Assembly: GCF_018294505.1 (NCBI RefSeq)
Contig: NC_057795.1
Span: forward strand, 520,195,512 to 520,259,511
Direction of reading: 5' to 3'
Source: Triticum aestivum
Lineage: Eukaryota; Streptophyta; Magnoliopsida; Poales; Poaceae
Length of the DNA: 64,000 bases
In this document: positions 11,592 to 22,329 of the stretch, piece by piece
Numbering within the stretch: the stretch's first letter is position 1
Layout of the letters: each line of letters opens with the position of its first letter
The notes under the pieces: model-generated
Told to the model about the DNA's origin: nothing
What the model saw: the letters and a program-made list of their open reading frames with translations, nothing else
The model's database searches: none
Program-made: the position numbers and the translations under genes

Positions 11592-12456
11592 ACCATGGAC
11601 GGTGGTGTTAGCTGTTTATGATGAATTTATGAAGCCGTCGTCAATAGAGCTTAATAAAATTGATATCTGGATACAGATCCATGACCTCCCTGATGGCTTC
11701 TACCCCAAGATCAAGGCACTTTCAGCTACTGTAGGAGAATTTATCTTCGCTGAACCAAAATCCCAGGACTTTGAAGGGAATTTCGCAAGGGTTTGGGTAA
11801 GGATTGATGTGACAAAGCCGCTTAAGAATGCAGTATCACTTGTTATCAAGAAGAAAGAAGGCCTCCAGAGGGTGATCTTCAGAGTTAAATATGAATGGTT
11901 GCCTGACTGATGCGCCGTTTGTGGATACTTGGGACATTTGTATAAAGAGTGTGGTGATGGGGTACACCCACCAAAGGCTTTGGTCTTTAAGGACCTGAGA
12001 GCTTCATGGTTCAGAGGACCGGGAAGAGGCCCAGGGGAAGGAAGAGGCCAAGGAGAAAACAATGGAGGAGGAAGAGGGCGTGGCAGAGGTCGGGCTGGAA
12101 GAGGACGCGGCCGAGGCTCTTCTCAGGCACATTCTATGGAAGAATACAGGGAGGATGACACAACCAACATCACTTCTGATGTGGCTATGAGTGACGCAGA
12201 AAATAACAAGAAGAGAGGAGGTATGACAAGTGAAGCCAACTCACCCGTGATTCTGGCGCAAACAAGCAGCAATGTCACCCCGTTGTTGCTTCTGCCCCCA
12301 TAGGTACCGCCCAACCCTTCTTCAATACAAGAACCAAAGAGAACCAAGCAGAACTCGATCACAACAGACAAGAACAGTAGGAAGAGTGCAGTGGCGACCA
12401 AAAATCTTGATGCACGTTTGGCGGGCTCCATGACGGGGTCGCGCCTAGCGCAATGA
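11592..12456 (+). pseudogene. LINE ORF1, 3' part with CCHC knuckle
   Basis: This continues the DUF4283-like region (IDIWIQIHDLPDGFY) after Copia-A. A CAVCGYLGHLYKEC knuckle (zf-CCHC_4 type) follows, then an RG-repeat tail (RGRGRAGRGRGRG) of a kind that binds RNA. An in-frame TGA at 11908-11910 sits just before the first knuckle cysteine, where the family usually has tryptophan, and a TAG lies at 12301-12303. The frame then runs to TGA at 12454-12456, which overlaps the ATG of ORF2. It would act as the RNA-binding partner of ORF2. Confidence 0.8.
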
Positions 12457-15400
12457 GTCTGCTATGCTGGAACTGTCGCGGGATTGGCAAGCCTGCGACA
12501 GTTAAAGAGCTTCGTGATCTAACGAGGCAACTTGCCCCCTCTGTACTTTGTATCCTTAAAAACCAAATAGAGGGAACTAGAGTCGAAAGTTTGGCTGGTT
12601 CATTAGGTTTTGATAAGAGTTTTGCTGTTAGTAGCTCTGGTAGAAGTGGTGGATTAGGCATGTTTTGGAATGAAGAAATAAAGCTTGAGGTTATCGGTTA
12701 TTCCAAGTATCACATTGATGCATTTATTAATGATTTGATGGATGTTAAAACAAGGGTTACTTTCATTTACGGAGAAGCCCAAACAAATGAAAGATACAAG
12801 ACATTGGACATGCTTAGGGGCATTGTCGGCTCTAACAATATACCCTGGCTGGTCTTAGGTGATTTCAATGAAGTACTTCATGCACATGAACATGACGGAG
12901 TAGGGAACATGAGTCAAGCACAGATGGATGCATTTAGGGATGCACTGGACACGTGCGGCCTATCCGATATTGGGTATAGTGGCAATGACTGGACTTTCGA
13001 ACGGAAGGTGGTAGGAGGGACGTACACCAAAGTGAGACTGGACAGAGGCGTGGCTAATCCAGCCTGGTCCATTGCATTCCCCATAGCCAAGTTGGAGCAC
13101 AAACTAGCAGCGACTAGTGATCACATTCCACTTCACGTAAAGTACGTGCATGAGGATGCATGCCATCGGGCCCCGCATCCTTTTAAATATGAGTTAGCCT
13201 GGGAAAGAGATCCTGGCCTGGCACCACTGGTGGAATCTTCATGGGCATCTGGAGTGGCCGATTCGATGCTCTCCATAAGCGACAAGCTCCGGTCGCTGTC
13301 ATCTGACCTGGCCGGGTGGGATAGAGCTCATTTTGGCAACGTGCGGCGCGAGATCCAACAGCTACAGCGACAGCTACAGGAGTTACGCGATATTCGAGGA
13401 AGATCTGGTCCTAGTCATGTGGAATTAAAAACAGTAGAAAGATTGACAGAATTATTTCACAGAGAGGAAATTCTATGGAGACAATGCGCGCGTATTGAGT
13501 GGCTTATGCATGGTGACAAGAACACGTATTTTTTCCACCTACGGGCGAGTAGACGGAGGAGGAAAAATTAGATAAAGTCACTTTTAAAAGAGGATGGGTC
13601 GGTGACAGAAAATGTTGTGGAGATGGAGAATTTGACTACAACTTTTTATCAACACCTGTATACGTCAGAGGGGGTCCAAGACATGGCGCTGGTTTTGGAC
13701 ACTGTACCGACCAAAGTGACCCAAGATATGAATGATATGCTAAACGCTCCATATAGCCAGAAAGAAGTGAAGACTGCCTTGTTTCAAATGTTCCCGACAA
13801 AGGCACCTGGGCCTGATAGCTTTCTGGCTCATTTCTTCCAACACCATTGGGATACATGTGGGGATGACGTAACCAAGGTGGTCCTGAAAATTGTGGAGGG
13901 CAACGAGTCAGCAGAGTGCATCAACGAGACTATTTTGGTCCTCATACCCAAGGTGAAAAACCCTACACACTTGTCTCAGTTTCGTCCTATTAGCTTGTGT
14001 AACGTTCTATACAAAATCGCTTCCAAGGTGATCGCTAATAGACTGATAATAGTTCTACCTGATATAATATCCGAGGAACAATCCGCTTTTGTGCCTGGAA
14101 GAATGATCAGAGACAACATCATTACAGCATATGAGTGTTTGCATTTTATGAAGCATAATAAGGCTAAGAAGAACCAATCTTGCGCCCTCAAGCTTGACAT
14201 GATGAAAGCGTATGACAGGGTTGAATGGCCTTATCTGAGGGCAATTATGATGAAGCTGGGCTTCAATGAGCGGTGGGTTGATATAGTAATGAGCCTGGTA
14301 ACAAGTGTCAAATTCTCAGTGTTGTTCAACGGCAAGAAACTTCAACAGTTTGAGCCATCTAGAGGAATCAGACAAGGGGATCCAATTTCTCTGTATTTGT
14401 TCTTGATAGCAGCAGAGGGCCTTTCGTGCCTCCTCAAATCAAAAAGTGAGTCATCCAATGTGACTGGTCTATAGGTGGCTGCTATGGCGCCTCCGATGAA
14501 TCATCTTCTATTCGCAGATGACAGTCTGCTGTTCTTCAAGGCAAATAATGCGGAGTCAAATGTGGTGTACCATGCTCTGAATATCTATTGTGAGGCAACC
14601 AACCAACGTATAAACTATGCCAAATCTTCTATATACTTCATCAAAGGTGTGCCAGATACGGTCAGACAGGAGATACAAGATACTTTACGGGTACCCAATG
14701 AAACTCTTAACGAGAAGTATTTGGGAATGCCTTTTGACATTGGCAGCTCCAAGAACGGCGCGTTCAAGTATCTAAAAGATAGGATTTGGAGTAAGGTACA
14801 AGGCTGGGTATAGCGCACAATGTCCACGGTAGGGAAGGAGGTTTTGGTTAAATCTGTGCACAAGCGGTGCCTGTTTTTTCAATGCCATGTTTTAAGCTAC
14901 AAAGGGGACTTTGTGAACATCTCAATATGCTCATCAGAAAATTTTGGTGGGGGAGTAAAGAGGGAAAAAGGAAACCTCATTGGGTCTCCTGGAAGACCAT
15001 GACTCAACCTAAGGACATGGGCGGTCTGGGTTTTAAGGATTTTGAGCTCTTCAACCTTGCCATGCTAGCCAGGCAAGCATGGCGGCTGCTTCAATATCCT
15101 GATTCTCTTTGTGCCCGAATCCTGAAAAGCATATACTACCCAGCAAGTGACATCCTTGAAGCGGAACTGGGAGGACATCCGAGCCAAGTATGGCGAGCTA
15201 TGATCGAGGGAAGGGATGTTCTAAAGTAGGGTCTTGTTAAACGGATAGGTAATGGAGAAACCACTCTCATATGGGAACATAACTGGCTGCCAAGGGAGGA
15301 GTTTCTTCGGCCCCTTGGATGTCGTGTTCAAAACCCACCCACGAAGGTTTCTAAGCTGATTGTTAGGGCTACAGCTTCATGGAACAGAGAACTAGTTCAA

Positions 15401-16574
15401 GCAACCTTCTTGCACATGGACGCAGAGATCATCCTTGGAATACCACTCTGCACGCGCAATCTAGATGATTTCTGGTCTTGGCATTATGAAAGGCATGGGT
15501 CCTTCACGGTTAAATCAACATACAAGATGCTTGTGGCGACCAAACAGAGAAGGGAGGCGTGGTTAAACGGAGAAGCTGGTCCATCCAACACAATGGCAGA
15601 AAAGGGTGAGTGGAAGTATCTCTGGAAAACAGCAGTTCCTGGGAAGATCCGTATGTTCCTATGGAGGTTATCTAAACACTCACTCCCAACCAATGATGTT
15701 TGAGCACACCGTCATATGGCCACTTCAAGCACCTGCGGCCTCTATGGGGTTCAGGACTCTTGGAGGCACTCTCTACTTGAGTGCACATCGTCGAGAAGCG
15801 TTTGGGCACTAGCGGAAGAGGAGATCACACATAAAATCACGTCTAATAAGGAACCAAAGGCGAAGAGCTGGCTTTTTACAGTTATGGGATTGCTGATACT
15901 CAAACAGTTTATCACAATGGCAGTCACCCTTTGGTCCATATGGCATGCCCGGCGAAAAGCTATCCATGAAGCGATATTCCAGAGCCCTCAAGCAACCCAT
16001 GGCTTCATCGAGAGGTACTTGCAGGATCTGGCGATCATACAAAATACAGGCCAGAATCAGAGCACAAATGTCGCGGGCCCATGACTAGTTCATCCGAAAC
16101 CAAAAAAACCACCCCCGGGACACCACAAAATCCATGTTGATGCGGGGGTTCGAGTGAGGAGAGGTGGATCAGCGGTAGCTGTCTGTAGAGATGAAGATGG
16201 CAACTACATTGGAAGCTCGGCCCTGGTAGTTGAAGGAGTTTATGATCCCCCAACTTTGGAAGCAATAGCATGTCGTGAAGCTTTAGCCCTGGCAGAGGAT
16301 CTGGGCATTCATCACTTCACCGTGGCATCGGACTGTCGACAGGTCGTGTTAGATATCGACAGAAGGGCACGTGGGCATTATGGCGCTGTCATCAACGAGA
16401 TCAACATCAAAGCTTCTACTTTTTCCTGTAAATTTTTTTGGAAGTCATGCTACAAACTATGAAGCACATCGCTTAGCTAAATTTGCGCTTTCTAGAGGTC
16501 CGGGTCGCTATGTTTGGTATGGTGTTCCTCATGACCAAGTATGTATCCCACTTCATGTGGAATTTGATGAATAA
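12453..16574 (+). pseudogene. LINE ORF2: endonuclease-RT-RNase H, broken
   Basis: The N-terminal apurinic-type endonuclease (12453 to about 13150) shows CWNCRG, GDFNE, LDRG and SDHIPL. The catalytic glutamate position seems to be lysine (CILKNQ, codon 12558-12560). RT (13600-14550) shows KLDMMKAYDRVEW, RGIRQGDPIS and LFADDSLLF. A zf-RVT-like region lies near 15600-15720. RNase H (about 16125-16520) shows HVDAGV, LEAIACREAL and VASDCRQVV. Stops occur at 13569, 14472, 14811, 15227, 15701 and 16082, with frameshifts near 14870, 15720, 16140 and 16440. The expected product nicks the target and copies the LINE RNA into it; this copy cannot. Confidence 0.85.
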
Positions 16575-16592
16575 AGCAGGTTCTTACCCCTC

Positions 16593-16599
16593 AAAAAAA
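16593..16599 (+). other. LINE 3' end and poly(A)
   Basis: The 3' UTR ends ttcttacccctc followed by seven A residues, a usual plant LINE ending. The following sequence, tgcgctcc..., has no clear match upstream of the LINE, so the target-site duplication is unresolved. Confidence 0.6.
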
Positions 16600-17249
16600 T
16601 GCGCTCCTTTTTCCCACGTCGTGGCCCACCCAGCTGTCGCTTTCAATGCAACGGCCGTCATCACCACAACGCCGGCTCAGATGGGAATGACAAATCTTGG
16701 GCTACGGCTCAGACGTTTACTGCTAAACGGCCGACGTCTACAGGACCCGCACCTACCTACCACCTCCTTCCACTACAAGACTCCACAGACTGCCCCCATT
16801 GCTTTATCTTCTTCATCCTCGCTTGGAAGAATCAGATCGGAGAAGATGGCAAGCTCCTTCTCTTCCTCCCAGGCGGGCAAGGTGCTCTTGCTGATCTCTT
16901 GCCTAGTATATGCCGTCACAAGGTGGTGACCTTCGTTTCCGGAGCGGGAGAACGGTCCTACAAGTGCATCAGGAAAGATGTAAGCAGTTCTTCTCTGCAC
17001 AAATCAGTTTCTTGAGCCACATACATTTTTCTTAGGAATCACTACACTATGCGTAGGCTGGGCTGTGCCCGTTCTTGAGATCGACAGACACCTACCTGCT
17101 GGAGCTGACCCGAGCCGGCTTCACTCAACCGCGGGTGTTGCAGCACTCTCTAGCCGTGCACACATCCGCTCCACTTTCGCGTAGATCCAGGCGCGAGTAG
17201 GATTTCATGGACGGCAGCCACGGGAGATCCTCCGATAGCCAGCATACGA
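16600..17249. other. Unassigned DNA, possible host-gene remnant
   Basis: This region is moderately GC-rich and not recognisably part of an LTR element. It holds a small open frame at 16846-16929 described separately. An apparent GT-AG pair (16980-17034) can be drawn, but the frame does not continue across it. I recognise no family here. Confidence 0.4.
16846..16929 (+). CDS. Small frame with signal-peptide-like N-terminus
   Basis: The ATG at 16846 has a good context (gaagatggc) and opens a 27-residue frame, MASSFSSSQAGKVLLLISCL and a few more residues, that looks like a secretory signal sequence with a hydrophobic core. It stops at TGA 16927-16929 with no mature region in the same frame. It may be the first exon or a truncated start of a small secreted protein gene, or chance. 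I do not recognise the family. Confidence 0.2.
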   Translation: MASSFSSSQAGKVLLLISCLVYAVTRW

Positions 17250-18260
17250 TGCTACTGCTGCTTGGAACCATCGCATGGGTTGCATCCACAATGCAGCAAG
17301 CGACACACCCCCTCCATCAATCCGTTGAATGCATCCACACTGGTGTCTCCTAGTCTCACTAGTTCCATCGCATGCATGTACATCATGAAGTGTCTGTACG
17401 AAAATGGGTTGTTCTTCATGCTATCCTTTTGGTATTGGACTAGGTGGGCAGGCAGTATAGCTCTAGCATCCTTCGTCCATCTCTTCACGATATGTTTTGC
17501 TGGTATTTCATTGGCCCGAATGAAATCTAACACCTGCAAAAAGAAAAAGAAAACACCGGGAATCAGGACATGGCAATCCGGTAGGTCTTCATGCATCATG
17601 AATACTTGCAGTCGGATTTACAATGATTTCCAGCTAAAACAATTCAGGAGAAATGCTCGACCACTAACCTTCAGCACATGGCTGCAAAGCAAAGCCAAGT
17701 GTGCAAACTATCCACACTCGCAGTCAAATTCTTCGCCCCCATCAAGCATAGTAACCTTGTATGACAGTCTGCACCATTTCTCTCTCTTCTCTGCCTCGTT
17801 GTGGATTCCAACATATGTCTTGTATTTTTCAATCTCTTCAACCTAATAAACACCACACTCGTACAATATATGCCCAAATTGTTCAAACATGTCTCTTGTA
17901 TATATCTTGCTGGCATGCGTTTCCACAGCAAGGTTTGCTCTCATGAGCGGCCTCCCCTGCACAAATATTACACAAGCATCGTAATGATTAATTATTTTTT
18001 AAGCACATGATCTGAAGATGGCTTGAAATACATAGGACATTCCCAAAAAAATGCTTACAATTCACGTTTGTTTATCTTCGTAGTTCTCCTCCGACTCCCG
18101 GTCAAACTGACATGGAGCCACATGTATTTCTGAACAAACATGTGCATTGGGCAAACATGAGGCACATAATTCTTCAGCATATGGTTCGCACTCTCACTTC
18201 TGTGTGCTGGTCATTTTTGCACAAATAACTCCCTTAAAATGTTCTGTCAAACTCCTCCAG
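17250..18260 (-). pseudogene. FAR1/FHY3-family gene fragment, broken
   Basis: Three segments on the minus strand match the C-terminal half of FAR1-related proteins, which derive from Mutator-like transposases. Segment 1 (about 18260-18060) reads FKGVICAKMTSTQ, then ANHMLKNYVPHVCPMH and QFDRESEENYED. Segment 2 (17956-17669) reads THASKIYTRDMFEQFG and a SWIM zinc-finger part, FDCECG...FAHLALLCSHVLK. Segment 3 (17533-17252) reads IPAKHIVKRWTKDARAILPA and ends at a stop. Intron borders fit GT-AG: acceptor at 17957-17958 and intron 17668-17534, phase 0. Damage includes a stop after STQK, stops within segment 2 (before VEEIEKYKTY and inside the SWIM motif) and a frameshift near 18105. The N-terminal DNA-binding half is absent. 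Confidence 0.8.
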
Positions 18261-18304
18261 AAAAGTGGATCTAGTACAAGGCAAAACATGTTCTGTCAAA
18301 CTCC
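18239..18304. repeat. 17-bp direct repeat at the FAR1-fragment edge
   Basis: The bases atgttctgtcaaactcc occur at 18239-18255 and again at 18288-18304, period 49. The first copy lies at the point where similarity to FAR1 proteins ends. Confidence 0.8.
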
Positions 18305-18960
18305 AGATCGAGGTCAATGGGATTAGCAAGGGGACCGTGCGGGGACAAGAAGCACAGATGAATGTACCCGCGTATAGGATGCATCAGGAACTCCATGAAT
18401 GGTCGACGCCGGCGCTGCTCCTCCCGATTCCCCAGCCGCTAGCTCCGGAATGAGAGCACCGCTATGGGGAAGAAGACACTAGACCACGCATTCAATTCGT
18501 ACCCGAGCCCGCAAAACGGAAAGCTGAAATCCTGGGCCACGGATCAGATGGGAACGCCGAATCTAGTCCACGGCCCACCTCCTCCACGACTGACGGACGG
18601 CAGCACACACGTTACAATAAGGCCCACCAGCCATCTCTGCCACGTACATATTCGCGCACAATGCTCATTTTCTATCGATTCTCCAGCAAACGTATAAAAC
18701 AATAGCACAGATCCAGATGAGCTATCCAACGCCCAAGATAACGAGCTCATTTAAGCTCGAGCTCAATAACTCCATGTCCTCTCGCGATCAGGTTCCTTGT
18801 ACGAGTAGCTAGCAACCAGATTTTTTTATGAGGGGAGCTAGTGACCAGATTTGTGTATAGGCCGGTCACCAAGGCGGGCGCACGACGAGGTAGTTTTTAG
18901 TTTGGGGCTTTGACAAATTAAAATCAAACAAACAGGACAAACAATCAGAAAAAAAAACTT

Positions 18961-18985
18961 AGATGTGAGATATTATCTCACATCT
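18961..18985. repeat. Perfect 12-bp inverted repeat (hairpin)
   Basis: Arms agatgtgagata and tatctcacatct are separated by a single base, giving a 25-bp near-palindrome, followed by a further agatgtg. It may be the end of a small inverted-repeat element, but no partner end was found. Confidence 0.75.
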
Positions 18986-19962
18986 AGATGTGGCATAGAC
19001 GGACCCAAGTAAATAATGTTTTTTTTGGCAAAAATGTATAAATATAGTACAAATAATGAAAACAGCAGTACCACTCGCTCACTCTCTTGCAAAACGATCA
19101 CTCAGACATACTCACATAAATATAGAGAAAGTAAAGAAAGAAACATAATTATGTGAGTTGTAGCAAGAATATGACTACACCACTCAAGAGATAGAACACA
19201 GGACCCCGTAAAAAAAGTTTAAGCTCTAAGATACTTAGTTAGACAATTAAAATACGACCAGAATTATGAAATGTCATGAAAGGTAAATTATGTACATGGT
19301 TCTATGAAGATTCCAACAAAAGAATTGAACAAATTTCCGACAATCTGGAGACAATGTACGACATATATGATGAGCATTGCAAACTCAAGAAATGATTATT
19401 CATGACTTGATTAGCCATCGAGACAAGGTCACATATTTATTGTAATGAAATCAAATAGACTTTTCTGCGTTAGTTATCCCATAGTCAGTAATAGTTGGTA
19501 TAATTATGTCCTGAGAAACTCAATCAATTCGATAGAGTACAATTGATACTATGTAAATGGAAGAATATTCTACCGATAAATACTAAATAATGCACACAAA
19601 AAATAGAGCAAGGTGAGATCTTAAACGGTTTATATGCCATTTTTAATCTGAGAATCAGATCCATATTACATAAAATAAAATATAAACAAAAATAAATGGC
19701 ATGAATACCACCAATAATTTTGAGTGTATATCTAATTGCAGAAATGGCCATCTCTAAACATATAGTTTTTCATCTTCACTGTACTTCACATGCTATTTTA
19801 TCATTGTACAATCATGACTTTTCTGCACTCTAACGACTTCAAATGAGGCTAGACACACATAGCTCCTTTTCAGTTGATGCATCCAACCAACTACCAAATA
19901 AACACACACACTTGCTTACATAATACATTCTCTTAATATTAATGACATATAAGCAAATAAAT

Positions 19963-20072
19963 TGTAGAGAAAAGGTTCACAAATAAATACACACATGATC
20001 TTTTATCAGTTTATAAAGTGTAGAGAAAAGGTTCACAAATAAATACACACATGATCTTTTTATCAGTAATTA
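19963..20072. repeat. Tandem duplication, 56-bp unit, two copies
   Basis: The unit beginning tgtagagaaaaggttcac is repeated at 19963 and 20019. The copies are nearly identical except for one T-run length difference and the junction. Confidence 0.9.
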
Positions 20073-20554
20073 GGTGGCATCCAACAAAATGCGTCTAACT
20101 CGTCATACCACCCTCATTCACCATGGAATTGTTCCTCACGGTATCAATCGCAGCTGCCACCATCACCGAGTCGAGCACCACTAACAGCAACAACGGCATC
20201 GGCGACTGATGCGAGAGTTGACATGGGTATCACGTGCAATTACTGTGTGAGATGTAGGTAGTCTTTCACCTCACGGGCCAGCATTGGGTGGCCACAAAAA
20301 TATGCATCGACGGGGAGCTTACGTGGCTTGCAAGTTAACAATGGACTTGAGAGGCGACATTGGGAATGGAGGGGCTTAATGGAGCCATATGAGTGTGCGG
20401 AGAGGTGGGTAAAATTTCAGTGAAACATATGTTTTTGGTAGAATACAGATCAAGGGAAGCGGAGGGAGAGAAATGATGTCGTGCGACTTAGCCCGCGTGA
20501 TGCTACGGTGGACGCTGTCGGCAGAGAAAGGATAAGTGAGAGAGTTGTCATAAA

Positions 20555-22292
20555 TGTTGGGGAACGTAGCAGAAATTCAAAATTTTCTACGCATCATCAA
20601 GATCAATCTATGGAGTAACTAGCAACGAGAGAGAGGGGAGTGCATCTTCATACCCTTGAAGATCGTGATGCAGAAGCGTTACAAGAATGCGGATGAAGGA
20701 GTCGTACTCGCAGCGATTCAGATCGCGGTTGACTCCGATCTAAGTGCCGAACAACGGCACCTCCGCGTTCAACACATGTACAACCCGGGGACGTCTCCTC
20801 CTTCTTGATCCATCAAGGGGAGATGAGAAGTTGAGGGAGAGCTCCGGCAGCACGACGGCGTGGTGGTGGAGCTTGCAGTTCTCCGGCAGGGCTTCGCCAA
20901 GCACTACTATGGAGGAGGAGGTGTTGGGGAGGGAGAGGGCTGCGCCAGGGGCAAGGGGTGAAGCTCCCATGCGCCTCCCCACTATATATAGGGGTGGAGG
21001 GGGCTGGTTTCTTGCCCTCCAAGTCCATTGGGGTGTTTGCAAAGGTGGGAGGAAAGAAATCCCATCATTTCCTTCCCCACCGATTGCTATTCCCCCTTTT
21101 AGGGATCTTGATCTTATCCCTTCGGGATATGATCTTATTCCTTCTAAGGGGGTCTTGGTGCGCCTTGACCAGGGGTGTGGGGCCTTGCCCCCACTACCCA
21201 CATTCATGTGGGTCCCCCCATGCCGGTGGGCCCCACTCCGGAACCTTCTAGAACCTTCCCGGTACAATACGGAAAAATCCCGAACATTTTCCGGTGGCCA
21301 AAATAGGACTGCCCATATATAAATCTTTACCTCCGGACCATTTCGGAACTCCTTGTGACGTCCGGGATCTCATCCGGGACTGCGAACAACATTCGGTAAC
21401 TGCACACTAATTCCCATAACAACTCTAGCGTCACCGAACCTTAAGTGTGTAGACCCTACGGGTTCGGGAATCATGCAGACATGACCGAGACAGCTCTCTG
21501 GCCAATAACCAACAGCGGGATCTGGATACCCATGTTGGCTCTCACATGTTCCACGATGATCTGATCGGATGAACCACGATGTCAAGGATTCAAGCAATCC
21601 CGTATACAATTCCCTTTGTCAATTGGTACGTTACTTGCCCGAGATTCGATCGTCGGTATCTCAATACCTCGTTCAATCTCGTTACCGGCAAGTCACTTTA
21701 CTCGTTCCATAATGCATGATCCCGTGACTAACTACTTAGTCACATTGAGCTCATTATGATGATGCATTACCGAGTGGGCCCAGAGATACCTCTCCGTCAC
21801 ACGGAGTGACAAATCCCAGTCTCGATTCGTGCCAACCCAACAGACACTTTCGGAGATACCCGTAGTGCACCTTTATAGCCACCCAGTTACGTTGTGACAT
21901 TTGGCACACCCAAAGCATTCCTATGGTATCCGGGAGTTGCACAATCTCATGGTCTAAGGAAATTATACTTGACATTAGAAAAGCTTTTAGCAAACGAACT
22001 ACACGATCTTGTGCTATGCTTAGGATTGGGTCTTGTCCATCACATCATTCTCCTAATGATGTGATCCCGTTATCAATGACATCCAATGTCCATGGTCAGG
22101 AAACCATAACCATCTATTGATCAACAAGATAGTCAACTAGAGGCTCACTAGGGACATTTTGTGGTCTATGTATTCACACATGTATTACGGTTTCTAGTTA
22201 ATACAATATAGCATGAACAATAGACAATTATCATGAACAAGGAAATATAATAATAACCATTTTATTATTGCCTCTAGGGCATATTTCCAACA
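20555..22292 (-). repeat. Copia-B 3' LTR
   Basis: The LTR is 1738 bp with TGTTGG...CCAACA termini. A TATA box on the minus strand lies in ctatatatagg (20983-20990 region). The five bases outside it, ataaa (20550-20554), are the expected target-site duplication, but the partner is outside the window. Confidence 0.9.
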
Positions 22293-22312
22293 GTCTCCCA
22301 CTTGCACTAGAG
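22293..22312 (-). promoter_or_regulatory. Copia-B polypurine tract region
   Basis: Minus-strand ctctagtgcaagtgggagac abuts the 3' LTR and matches the Angela/BARE-type plus-strand primer site. Confidence 0.8.
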
Positions 22313-22329
22313 TCAATAATCTAGTTCAC

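Larger units (their letters stand above)
2400..16599 (+). mobile_element. L1-type LINE, split by Copia-A
   Basis: This is a non-LTR retrotransposon. Its order is ORF1 (DUF4283-like region, CCHC knuckle, RG-rich tail), then ORF2 (endonuclease, reverse transcriptase, zf-RVT-like region, RNase H), a short 3' UTR and a poly(A) of seven bases (16593-16599). The Copia-A element at 2906-11586 divides ORF1. Both ORFs carry several stops and frameshifts, so the copy is dead. The 5' end at about 2400 is approximate. Confidence 0.85.
18305..20554. other. Unassigned region without a recognisable gene
   Basis: From 18305 to about 18800 the DNA is mixed and contains a TATA-like tataaaac near 18692. From 18900 to 20100 it is AT-rich with no open frame of note. 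From 20100 it is mixed again up to the Copia-B LTR. I see no transposase, RNA gene or terminal inverted repeat. Two local repeats are listed separately. Confidence 0.5.
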
